A DNA stretch of 64,000 nt, taken from Arenibacter sp. F20364 (GTDB lineage: Bacteria > Bacteroidota > Bacteroidia > Flavobacteriales > Flavobacteriaceae). A model generated the notes under the pieces. That model made no database searches. It saw only the letters and a list, made by a program, of their open reading frames with translations, and had not been told where the DNA came from. Below are positions 25,556 to 34,460 of the stretch, piece by piece (position 1 is the stretch's first letter; each line of letters begins with the position of its first letter). The DNA lies in the NCBI RefSeq assembly GCF_023015905.1, contig NZ_JALKBD010000012.1:62001-126000 (forward strand). The letters run 5' to 3'. Both the position numbers and the translations under genes were made by a program.

Positions 25556-27694
25556 ATGAGTGATTTTAAATTAATTGCAATTAAAACAGGTGGTGCTTTA
25601 ACAAAAGAAGAATCTAGTATTGTTAGTACGAAGGATTGGATAACTAAAGAAAATTATGACTATTTAAGAAATCTAGAACCAAATAAAACATTTCTATTTT
25701 TTAATGATTATCAACTTAGCGATGATTCTAAATTTCTAACTCATGACGTCAACAATCGTATTCCTAACTTATACAAGCTAAGTAATAATTCACATGTTTC
25801 TGTTGAAGTCTCTGCTATTGTTGGTAAAAATGGTAGTGGAAAAAGTTCTTTGATTGAAATTTTATATTTAGCAATTCACAATTTAGCTGTACAACTAAAG
25901 GTTTTATATGATTCAGATAAAAATCTAGTTTTACATTCCCAAAACTATTTGAAATGTGAATTATATTTTTTAGTTGACAGGGAGACATCATATAAAATAA
26001 AATTCAATTATGATGACAGTGCTCAAGGCTGTCTTTTATTCAAATCCAAAAAAAAGAATAATATTTTTAAGTATAAAAATAAGCCAGATGATTTCGGGAT
26101 AACAGAATTAAGCAAGCTATTTTACGCGATTTCAGTAAACTATTCTATTTATGGATTAAATTCTTTGCAAGTTGGAAACTGGATTAATCACTTATTCCAT
26201 AAAAATGATTCATATCAAACTCCATTGGTTATAAACCCAATGCGTGAAAAAGGTAATTTCAATATAAATAGAGAAAATTATCTTTTTAAGTACCGTTTAT
26301 TATCCAATTCAATTTTGAAATATAAATTTTCAAAAAAGGATATTGAAATAACAGATTCAATAATAATAAAGGAATTAATTTTCAGACTTGATAGTGCTAA
26401 AATTGATTACCTGGAAATTGAAACGCAGTCTTGGAATGGAAATGTAGGGGCTCCAAAAACAAGATCTATTCAAGAGTTGATCGATGATTTTAAAACTATT
26501 GACAACAAAAAAGAAATTGTAAACTTAGCAATTCAATATATTTTAAATAAAGAATTTATACCCAGTTCTAACATAGAGTATCTTGAAGAAGTAGAACTAT
26601 ATGTGGTAAAAAAATTATATAGGATTGCATTTAACTATAATAAATATTGGAAATATTTAGATTACGGGGCAAATGCCCAACCTACAATTTTTGAAACAAA
26701 TTTTAAAAAATCTAAATTTTTAGATTTTTTAAAAGCATTGAGTAATGACGATACTCATATTACTTTAAAATTAAAACAAGCATTAAATTATATTTTATAT
26801 AATCCTTTAAGGATATACAAAATTAACAGCAATAATTATGCTAGTTGGTTCGAAACAAATGTTACCGGAAGAGTTTACAAAATACCTTTTAATGATTTCG
26901 CTAATCGGCTTATAGACTTTTCTGAAAACATTATTGAGTTATTACCTCCAACTTTATTTAATATAACTATAAATGTTTCTGAAAAAGAAGTTGAGGACTC
27001 TTATGATATAAACGTTTTGAGTTCGGGGCAATTGCAATTAGTACAGTCTGTACAGTCAAGTATTTATCATTTAAACAACTTAGAATCATATAAGAATTCC
27101 ACAGAAAAAAATAGTATTAAATATAAAAATGTACTAATAATCTTTGATGAGATAGAGTTGTATTTTCACCCCGAATATCAAAGAAATATAATAAGCTATT
27201 TTCTAAGAGAATTGGACCAAATTAAATTGGAACTCATTGAGAATATACACATAGTGTATATTACACATTCACCTTTTATACTATCAGACATTCCCCATAT
27301 TAATCAATTACATTTAAAAGAAGGCAATAGTATACCAATTATTAATAAAACTTTTGCTGCCAATATTTATGAACTACTACAGGATACATTCTATCTTAAA
27401 TCTAATATTGGCAGTTACTCCGAACAAGTTATAGATAAAATTTTAAGTGAATTGGATTCAATATACTCCTTAAAAGTATCTGGCGAAAATGAAGAAAAGC
27501 TTATAGTATATAAAAACAAATTTGCAGAAAATAAATATTTATCGATTATTAATATGATTGGTGATAAAATAGTAAGAAATAAACTTTTAGACATTTATTA
27601 TCAATGCTTTGAGGACGATACTACTTCTCGAAAAGCTTTTTTAGAATCGCAAATGGCGAAAATTCAATTAGAATTAAAAAAATTAAATCAATGA
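25556..27694 (+). CDS. AAA/ABC-type ATPase of a Septu-like defence pair (PtuA-like)
   Basis: A 712-residue ATPase with an SMC/OLD-type fold. Walker A is VGKNGSGKSS (90-98), the ABC signature is VLSSGQLQLVQ, Walker B is VLIIFDEIELYFHPEYQ (Asp531, Glu532) and the switch histidine is in YITHSPF (about 570). The long insert between Walker A and the signature is AT-rich in codon use and of unknown structure. The downstream HNH gene overlaps by 4 bp. ATPase plus HNH nuclease is the architecture of Septu (PtuA-PtuB) and of retron-linked effectors, where the ATPase senses and the nuclease cuts. No retron RT is present here. Confidence 0.85.
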   Translation: MSDFKLIAIKTGGALTKEESSIVSTKDWITKENYDYLRNLEPNKTFLFFNDYQLSDDSKFLTHDVNNRIPNLYKLSNNSHVSVEVSAIVGKNGSGKSSLIEILYLAIHNLAVQLKVLYDSDKNLVLHSQNYLKCELYFLVDRETSYKIKFNYDDSAQGCLLFKSKKKNNIFKYKNKPDDFGITELSKLFYAISVNYSIYGLNSLQVGNWINHLFHKNDSYQTPLVINPMREKGNFNINRENYLFKYRLLSNSILKYKFSKKDIEITDSIIIKELIFRLDSAKIDYLEIETQSWNGNVGAPKTRSIQELIDDFKTIDNKKEIVNLAIQYILNKEFIPSSNIEYLEEVELYVVKKLYRIAFNYNKYWKYLDYGANAQPTIFETNFKKSKFLDFLKALSNDDTHITLKLKQALNYILYNPLRIYKINSNNYASWFETNVTGRVYKIPFNDFANRLIDFSENIIELLPPTLFNITINVSEKEVEDSYDINVLSSGQLQLVQSVQSSIYHLNNLESYKNSTEKNSIKYKNVLIIFDEIELYFHPEYQRNIISYFLRELDQIKLELIENIHIVYITHSPFILSDIPHINQLHLKEGNSIPIINKTFAANIYELLQDTFYLKSNIGSYSEQVIDKILSELDSIYSLKVSGENEEKLIVYKNKFAENKYLSIINMIGDKIVRNKLLDIYYQCFEDDTTSRKAFLESQMAKIQLELKKLNQ

Positions 27695-28659
27695 TTAATT
27701 TAGCTCTAAATAAAAACAGAGATTTAAAAGCAATTTCTGCTAATTTCTATTATGGAATTGAAAAGAACATAAAAAGCAAAATTAATAAACATTCTAAGTT
27801 TTTAAACACTTTCGAAACTGCATCAAATCATCAGTTAGCTAAATACCTCAGAGCTAATATAAAAGAAATTATTTCTTCAGATTTGAACACTATTTTGTCA
27901 GCTCATGAATATGAATTTAAAGTTCTGTTTCAAAAAGAGTATATCAACGATAAGCCTAAAAAGTTTTCAAAATTCAAAATTATAATCAATGAGATTTTCG
28001 ATTACGAGAGTCTTAGTGCAAAAGAAGCATATAGTTTTACAGAAGCTTTAGGCATAAATACTTGTCCTTATTGTAATAGAAATTATATTACAACAATTGG
28101 GAATGATAGAGCTAAATTTGTTAGAGCTGACATCGACCATTTTTTACCGAAATACAAATACCCTTACTTAAGACTTTCCTTTTATAATTTAATACCAAGT
28201 TGTGTAACATGTAATAGAAATGCAAAAGGTAGAAAAGAAACCTCTTTAGAAAAAAATATACATCCTTATATTGAGGGTTTTGGTAATGATGCCAAACTGA
28301 TACATAAACCTAAAACATATCTAGATTTAATAGGCAAGGGTAATCCTGAAATGGACTTTATTTTCAGTGATAATAAACGTAAAGTTGAAAAAATAAAAGG
28401 AAATATTAGAGTTTTTAGATTGAAGGAACAGTATTCGACTCATACAAAAGAATTAAACCAACTATTAGCACTGAAGGAAGCTTTTACAGAAACATATATT
28501 GATGATTTAATAGCGAGATATCCAAAGTTAAAACTAACAAAGGAAGAAGCCTACTATTATGCATTCGGTTCGATTTACTCAGAAGTCGGAGATGAATCAC
28601 AACCGATGTCCAAGTTTAAAAGAGATATTCTAGAACATATTGAAATGATTAGTTTATAG
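27691..28659 (+). CDS. HNH endonuclease of a Septu-like defence pair (PtuB-like)
   Basis: A 322-residue zinc-finger HNH nuclease. It has two CxxC knuckles (Cys125/Cys128 in CPYCNRNY, Cys171/Cys174 in SCVTCNRNAKG) around the catalytic DIDHFLPK (Asp149, His150) and the NLIPSC motif. This is the PtuB-type arrangement. Its ATG overlaps the stop of the ATPase gene (ATGA), so the two are translated together. It probably degrades phage or host DNA or tRNA-like targets when the ATPase is triggered; the target is not known. It ends 5 bp before hsdR. Confidence 0.85.
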   Translation: MINLALNKNRDLKAISANFYYGIEKNIKSKINKHSKFLNTFETASNHQLAKYLRANIKEIISSDLNTILSAHEYEFKVLFQKEYINDKPKKFSKFKIIINEIFDYESLSAKEAYSFTEALGINTCPYCNRNYITTIGNDRAKFVRADIDHFLPKYKYPYLRLSFYNLIPSCVTCNRNAKGRKETSLEKNIHPYIEGFGNDAKLIHKPKTYLDLIGKGNPEMDFIFSDNKRKVEKIKGNIRVFRLKEQYSTHTKELNQLLALKEAFTETYIDDLIARYPKLKLTKEEAYYYAFGSIYSEVGDESQPMSKFKRDILEHIEMISL

Positions 28660-28664
28660 CATCA

Positions 28665-31517
28665 ATGAGTACACAACCAGAACAAGTATTAGAAAATCAG
28701 CTAATAGAACAGCTATCAAATCAAGGCTATACTAAGGTCAGTATTCCAGATGAAGCTTCATTATTAACTAATTTAAGAACACAATTAGAAAAGCATAACA
28801 ATATTATATTTACCGCCCAAGAGTTTGAGCGTGTATTAAATATTTTAAGCAAAGGTAGTGTATTCGAGAAAGCCAAAACTTTAAGAGAAAAACAGCACAT
28901 TGTACGAGATAATGGCGATAATCTATATTTCGAGTTTTTAAATACAGAGCATTGGTGCCAAAATCAATATCAAGTTACCAATCAAGTAACAATAGAAGGT
29001 AGTTATAAGAATCGTTTTGACGTTACCTTATTAGTTAATGGTTTACCATTAGTGCAAATAGAATTAAAGCGTAGAGGCTTAGAAATGAAAGAAGCCTTTA
29101 ATCAAATAAATCGCTATCAAAGACATTCGTTTGGTGCTAAATCTGCCTTATTTCAATACGTTCAGATATTTGTAATTAGTAACGGGGTAAATACAAAATA
29201 CTATGCAAATAATAGGCATCAATCATTCAAGCAAACATTCTATTGGACGAATAATGAAAACAAACGTTTAACTAATATTTTAAATGGATTTACAAGTGAG
29301 TTTTTAGACCCATGTCATATCTCTAAAATGATATGTAAATACATAGTACTTAACGAGACACATAAAATACTAATGGTGCTTAGACCGTATCAGTACTTTG
29401 CAGTAGAAAGTATTATTGATAAGGTTAAGAATAGTAATCATAACGGTTATGTATGGCATACAACAGGTTCTGGTAAAACATTGACTTCATTTAAAGCAAG
29501 TCAAATAATTATGAAAATGCCACAAGTTAAAAAGGTGGTATTCGTGGTAGATAGAAAAGATTTAGATTACCAAACTACCAAAGAGTTTAATAGTTTCTCC
29601 AAAGGCAGTATAGACGGCACAGACAATACAAAAACGTTAGTAAAACAATTTAGCGACGATACAAAAATTATTGTAACCACCATTCAGAAATTAAATACAG
29701 CAATTAGTAAAAAGAACTATTTAGAGAGGTTGGAGAAAATGAAAGATGAGCGTATCGTCTTTATTTTTGATGAATGTCATCGTAGTCAGTTCGGAGAAAC
29801 ACATAACCGCATAAAAGCATTCTTCAATAACTTTCAAATGTTTGGTTTTACAGGAACGCCAATATTTGCTGACAACGCAGTTAAAAACGAATTAGGTAAA
29901 CGTACTACCAAGGAATTGTTTGGGGATTGCTTACATAAATACGTAATTACAGATGCAATTAAAGATGAAAATGTATTAAAATTTGCGGTAGAATATGTTG
30001 GTAAATACAAACAAAAAGAATCAGCTACAGAAATAGATATTGAAGTAGAAGACATTGACCGTAAAGAGTTAATGGAATCGCCAAAGCGTTTAGAAAAAAT
30101 AGCAGATTATATTATAGCAAATCACAACCGTAAAACACACAACAAAGAATTTACAGGAATGTTTTGTGTGGGTAGTACTGATATGTTAGTAGATTATTAT
30201 GATATTCTAAATCGTAAAAAACAAGCTGGAGAACACAATTTAAAAATAGCCACTATATTTAGTTATGTAGCTAATGAAGATGATGCGGATGCAAACGGAT
30301 ATATTCCAGAAGAAGTAGCAATCGCTGCTGAACCTAATGCTGAGTATGATTTAAACCCACATAAAAGAGATAAGTTAGAAAGTTATATTGGGCATTACAA
30401 CGAAATGTTTGGTTCTAATTTTTCAACTAAGGATAGTCAGTCTTTTTATAATTATAACAACGATATATCAAAGAAAGTAAAAGAACAAAAAATTGATATT
30501 CTGTTAGTAGTAAATATGTTTCTAACAGGGTTTGATAGCCCATCATTAAATACCTTATACGTAGATAAAAATTTAAAGTATCACGGTTTAATACAAGCGT
30601 ACTCTCGTACCAATAGAATTCTAAACGAGCAGAAATCACAAGGTAATATTGTGGTGTTTCGTAATCTTAAAAAAGTAACAGATCAAGCAATCACACTCTT
30701 TAGCAATAAAGAAGCGATAGATGTTATTATAATGAAGCCTTATGAAGAATACACAGAGAAATTCAATGAAGCATTTATCAATTTATTAAAAGTAACACCA
30801 ACAGTAAATAGTGTTAATGATTTAGTAAGTGAAGAAGATGAATTGGAGTTCATTAAAGCATTTAGAGAGTTAATGCGTTTAAAAAACACAATGACAACCT
30901 TTGCTAATTTCGATTGGGAAGATTTAGCAATGCAAGAGCAATTATTCAATGATTTCCGAAGTAAGTATTTAGATTTATGGCAAAAAACCAAAGATGATAC
31001 AGCTAAAGAAAAAGTATCCATTCTTGATGATGTAGATTTTGAATTAGAATTAATACATAGAGACGAAATCAATGTTACTTACATTTTAAAATTATTAGCA
31101 ACGTTAAAAGAAGGGAATAAAACAGAACAAGAAACAAAACGTAAAGAGGTAGTTGACTTATTAACTGGTGAAGCTAATTTAAGAAGTAAACGAGAATTAA
31201 TAGAAAAGTTTATACAGGATAATTTACCGGAAATAGAGGATTCAGATGATATACCGCAAGAGTTTGAAAAATTCTGGTCAAAAGAACAGCGAAGGGCATT
31301 TGAAGTATTTGTAAAAGAAGAAAACCTATCATCAGAAAAAACACAAAAACTCATAGAAGATTATCTTTATGCCGAAAGAGAGCCATTACGTGATGAATTA
31401 TTAGATTTGATTGAAGGCGATAAACCTAATGTGTTAAAACGTAAATCAATTGGAGATAGAATCTTAAATAAAGTAGTAAATTTTGTTGAGACTTTTATTA
31501 ATGGAATGGATCATTAA
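28665..31517 (+). CDS. hsdR: Type I restriction enzyme subunit HsdR
   Basis: A 950-residue motor nuclease. The N-terminal PD-(D/E)xK nuclease has RFDV (Asp119) and QIELK (Glu133, Lys135). The SF2 translocase has TGSGKT (267-272), DECH (369-372, in FDECHRSQFG) and the later TGFDSPSLNTLYVDK and QAYSRTNRI motifs. The C-terminal helical part docks on the HsdM2S core. It cuts unmodified DNA after translocation. It lies about 4.5 kb from hsdS, with four other genes inserted between, but the reading frames keep the same direction and the gaps are short. Confidence 0.95.
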   Translation: MSTQPEQVLENQLIEQLSNQGYTKVSIPDEASLLTNLRTQLEKHNNIIFTAQEFERVLNILSKGSVFEKAKTLREKQHIVRDNGDNLYFEFLNTEHWCQNQYQVTNQVTIEGSYKNRFDVTLLVNGLPLVQIELKRRGLEMKEAFNQINRYQRHSFGAKSALFQYVQIFVISNGVNTKYYANNRHQSFKQTFYWTNNENKRLTNILNGFTSEFLDPCHISKMICKYIVLNETHKILMVLRPYQYFAVESIIDKVKNSNHNGYVWHTTGSGKTLTSFKASQIIMKMPQVKKVVFVVDRKDLDYQTTKEFNSFSKGSIDGTDNTKTLVKQFSDDTKIIVTTIQKLNTAISKKNYLERLEKMKDERIVFIFDECHRSQFGETHNRIKAFFNNFQMFGFTGTPIFADNAVKNELGKRTTKELFGDCLHKYVITDAIKDENVLKFAVEYVGKYKQKESATEIDIEVEDIDRKELMESPKRLEKIADYIIANHNRKTHNKEFTGMFCVGSTDMLVDYYDILNRKKQAGEHNLKIATIFSYVANEDDADANGYIPEEVAIAAEPNAEYDLNPHKRDKLESYIGHYNEMFGSNFSTKDSQSFYNYNNDISKKVKEQKIDILLVVNMFLTGFDSPSLNTLYVDKNLKYHGLIQAYSRTNRILNEQKSQGNIVVFRNLKKVTDQAITLFSNKEAIDVIIMKPYEEYTEKFNEAFINLLKVTPTVNSVNDLVSEEDELEFIKAFRELMRLKNTMTTFANFDWEDLAMQEQLFNDFRSKYLDLWQKTKDDTAKEKVSILDDVDFELELIHRDEINVTYILKLLATLKEGNKTEQETKRKEVVDLLTGEANLRSKRELIEKFIQDNLPEIEDSDDIPQEFEKFWSKEQRRAFEVFVKEENLSSEKTQKLIEDYLYAEREPLRDELLDLIEGDKPNVLKRKSIGDRILNKVVNFVETFINGMDH

Positions 31518-31569
31518 AGGAATCCATTTTTTTACTTCTTGAAAGAAAACGCATTTTAAACCAGTCTTT

Positions 31570-31824
31570 TTATTGAGATAGATTAATTTTAACAAACTTC
31601 AACGATATGATAATCAGTGTAATAAAAACAAAGGTTATTACAATAAAATTTAAAAGTGCAAATAAAAAGGTGTTAATTCGGTAATATAACGGCAGTGTGA
31701 CATTCACTAGGGCTAATTTTAATAAATCCGAAATTTTTATTCTAAAATTTCTTGAAGTTAGGAATATAAAAGTATAGGCTTCCCTAAAAATACCTAATAA
31801 AATCTTGAAAGCCTCTAACCCTTG
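31570..31824 (-). other. Gap 31518-31883: open frame without a start codon, possible gene remnant
   Basis: This gap has one open minus-strand frame of 84 codons from 31824 to TAA at 31570-31572. It lacks ATG, GTG or TTG near its beginning. The translation includes GLEAFKILLGIFREAYTF and a strongly hydrophobic stretch (about 25 residues) that could be a membrane helix. It could be the tail of a decayed gene or an AT-rich chance frame. I see no other feature in the gap. Confidence 0.25.
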
Positions 31825-31883
31825 CTAAAGGTCAAATTGCTTATTTTAAGACTAATTCCAGATTAAAAAAAATTAGAATTTAA

Positions 31884-32432
31884 TTAAATTGATTTTGTTT
31901 GTTCTTTCTCTCTTTTTTCTATTTTGAGAACACCAGTAAGTATCAGTAAACTCCTCCAAAGAGTCATGGATATAATTATTAGGCCGAAGATGTCATAGTA
32001 AAATAGAAAATCAATAAATACACTTCCAATTAAGAGTTTTAAAGAGTAGCCCAAAAGAGCAATTAAAATTAATTCCTTAACTCCATTCTTTAAATGTCTG
32101 ATAGTTTCTAAGTATAATTCTGAATGTAAAAATAGTTCAAATAAAGAAACGACTTTATAGGCTGATTCACGAGTTTCTTTCTTTTTCTTTTTAATCGGTT
32201 TAGCACTTGCTTTAAAGCTTACAAATAACGTCAAAAAAGTAAGTACAAAACCTGCGGATGTAAATGCCACGTTAGCAATATCTGAGGTGGTTGAAAATAA
32301 AAAATCACTGTTTGGGATTGGTAATAAACAAATTGCCACCAACCAACAACATATGCCAGTTATTAAGCTAGCAATGAAAATATCTACAAGAATAGCGTAA
32401 GTGAAATATTTATCAATCATTATAATATTCAA
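31884..32432 (-). CDS. Membrane protein, partner of the frameshifted upstream gene
   Basis: A 182-residue protein with four apparent transmembrane segments: about 12-36, 48-68, 118-135 and 140-165. A Lys-rich loop (KASAKPIKKKKKE) after the second helix would face the cytosol. I do not recognise the family. It may start at ATG 32432 or at the in-frame ATG 32420; either overlaps the 3' end of the preceding gene, which implies translational coupling. A soluble protein plus a small membrane protein is a known defence layout, for example Kiwa, but no sequence link to Kiwa is claimed. Confidence 0.65.
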   Translation of the reverse strand: MNIIMIDKYFTYAILVDIFIASLITGICCWLVAICLLPIPNSDFLFSTTSDIANVAFTSAGFVLTFLTLFVSFKASAKPIKKKKKETRESAYKVVSLFELFLHSELYLETIRHLKNGVKELILIALLGYSLKLLIGSVFIDFLFYYDIFGLIIISMTLWRSLLILTGVLKIEKREKEQTKSI

Positions 32433-33397
32433 CTAAAAATTGATCAAAAGCAATTTTAATGAGGTCATACATCTCTTTGTTTTTTAAGTCCCTTTCAGAA
32501 TCAACAATCACTCTAATTTCTTCACGACCTTTCAGTAAATTAAATACGGATTCCTCTCCGTGTATATCTTTATACTTAACTTCGAATTTGTCGAACAATT
32601 TAATGTTTCTTCTTCTACCTCTGAAGGCATTTAACATTTCTCTAAACCAAGAATTTGCTTCTGTATTGATTTCAACTGGAGAATTAGAGCCTGGGATTTG
32701 AAAATAAGTCTGGATTCTGAAAAATTGAGGCTTAAAGGCTTTGCCTATGTTCTCCATGGATGAATAATAATTTTGCCTAATATCAGAATCCATTCTAGCC
32801 AAATTGGAGGGTTTCATTTTAATATCCATTTTTAGCACATTCTCCAAACTTGCTAAAGTCTCTTCTAATGAATTTGTAAATAGAGCCTTTAATTCTGTTG
32901 ATTTGACCATTTTTAAATGGTTAGGGCCTGCTATATTTCTCAAATAATATTCTAAATCAGATGCGCGAGGTCCGTTATAATTGTATTCAGCTAGCTACAA
33001 TGCAGCTATCCCCACTAAAATCTATGAAAAAGTGCGTGTCTTCTGCAATTTCTCCATCAATGGTGTCAAGTGACATTAGTTTAAACTTATCTGTGGGCTT
33101 AAGTTTTGGTTGCCTACCTTTTCTAAGCAAAGCCATCGAACATCTAATTCTACGTTCTGCTGGAAGTGGTCTATGCGAAGTCATAAAAAGCTCCCTTGGC
33201 TCCGTTTTATCTTGTTTTTCGTGCCTATCAATCAAATGACCCTTTCCATCGTTTCTGAGTTCACGTAAGTAATTAAAAACTTCATTTAATATTGTTCGAG
33301 TTGTGTGTTTATTTTTATATTCATTCTTAGGCTCAAAACTAAGTGCATATAATTGCAACCTGAGCTCCATTTTCTTTTTCTTTTTCTTCTTTAACAT
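32413..33397 (-). pseudogene. Unknown soluble protein gene interrupted by a 4-bp tandem duplication
   Basis: The N-terminal frame (from ATG 33397; an alternative ATG is at 33370) runs 136 codons and ends at TGA 32987-32989. The next frame continues at once with EYNYNGPRASDLEYYLRNIAGPNH and runs to 32413. Around the join the minus strand reads AGCTAGCT; removing one AGCT copy gives GTA GCT GAA TAC and a single 326-codon frame. I therefore treat it as one gene disrupted by duplication, about 326 residues when intact. It has a poly-Lys N-terminus (KKKKKKK) and no membrane segment. The family is not recognised. Confidence 0.65.
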
Positions 33398-33669
33398 TGT
33401 TAAACGCTATAATTAAGTTTACAATATACACTATTTCGTACGTAAAAGTAAGAAGCAACTAATACATGATATATAGCCATTTAAATTTTAGTTGTTAATC
33501 AAAAATCGGAGTTTATTTGACCACTTTTAAATTTTCAATGAAAATATTAATTGTTGCCCTTAACTTATATTATAACTAATACGGTTAATTCTTTTAAATT
33601 TAGTTAGCTAATGCTTGTATGCGATGGAGTATGGATGCTTATTGATAAAGTTTACCTTAGATATATAAA

Positions 33670-34101
33670 ATGCTATGTATGGATAAAATATTAAAAGCTA
33701 TGAGGGAAGAGTTGCCTCCTTATATTTTAAAAGGATATTTATGTGATATAAGTCCAATAAAGTGTTCGGGAATTCGTAAAAATTATTATCAAAGAGTTAC
33801 AATTCGAGTACCTATTTTTGATGAACATGGTTACTTCCAATCATCATTTGATAAGTATGATATCATCATTTTTGATGAAGTAGAGGGCTTATGTACTATT
33901 GATTGGAGAGAAGAATTTATAGTAGGCGACTACGTAGAAATTTTTGTTACTGGCAATATGGCAAGTGAAGATAGTACAATTATGAAAAATACTTTTCTAG
34001 TGGGACTTAGTATCAGACTGGATTATTTACACGGGGATAAGGAGAAATCTGAAGAGTTTTTTAACCTAGCTTTAAGACATATAACAAAGCCCAAGTTTTA
34101 A
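33670..34101 (+). CDS. Hypothetical protein
   Basis: A 143-residue acidic protein I do not recognise. It has no signal peptide. The central part (RVTIRVPIFDEHGYF ... YDIIIFDEVEGLCTIDWREEFIVGDYVEIFVTGNM) is beta-rich and reads like an OB-fold or DUF-type small domain. The start could also be the ATG at 33679 (MDKILK). It lies alone, divergent from the frameshifted gene; the 272-bp gap 33398-33669 has no other feature. Confidence 0.5.
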   Translation: MLCMDKILKAMREELPPYILKGYLCDISPIKCSGIRKNYYQRVTIRVPIFDEHGYFQSSFDKYDIIIFDEVEGLCTIDWREEFIVGDYVEIFVTGNMASEDSTIMKNTFLVGLSIRLDYLHGDKEKSEEFFNLALRHITKPKF

Positions 34102-34337
34102 TGGGATTATCTAAGTATTAAATACTTTCAGAGAAGTAGCATTAGGATGAACTATGGAAAATGGGTAATTTATAGCCCACTGTATTGATAAAGAAGGTAA
34201 GATGGCATTATATGCTCTGCATGCTTTTTTTGAGTAGAGCATATAAAAACTGGAAATAAAATATTTGGGAAAGTCACTTTTGTATATTCTCCATGGCATG
34301 GTTAGTATATAGGAAACTTTGTTATAAATAACTTACA

Positions 34338-34436
34338 ATGAAAGAATTTGATAAGTGGTATGTCTTAATTTTTATAGCTTTCTGGACTTTTGGCAATTGC
34401 ATTAAAGATTTTATTCAGAATAATTATAACAATTAG
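34338..34436 (+). CDS. Possible 32-residue single-helix membrane peptide
   Basis: A short frame from ATG 34338 to TAG 34434-34436 encodes MKEFDKWYVLIFIAFWTFGN followed by CIKDFIQNNYNN: a charged start, one hydrophobic helix of about 15 residues and a polar tail, 24 bp before the GIY-YIG gene. It is in the 359-bp gap 34102-34460, which otherwise holds nothing I can support. It may be a small toxin or leader peptide or a chance frame. Confidence 0.25.
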   Translation: MKEFDKWYVLIFIAFWTFGNCIKDFIQNNYNN

Positions 34437-34460
34437 GGATATAAAAAGGGTTAATGACTA

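Noticed and set aside
25556-28659. Retron with ATPase/HNH effector.
   Set aside because: No reverse transcriptase gene and no msr/msd-like region lie next to the pair. Septu-like is the simpler reading.
21700-31400. Long antisense open frames within hsdM and hsdR.
   Set aside because: They follow the codon periodicity of the real genes and have no plausible starts or domains; they are shadows.
31884-33397. Kiwa (KwaA/KwaB) system.
   Set aside because: Only the membrane plus soluble layout is shared. Gene order is reversed and no residue pattern of DUF4868 was recognised.
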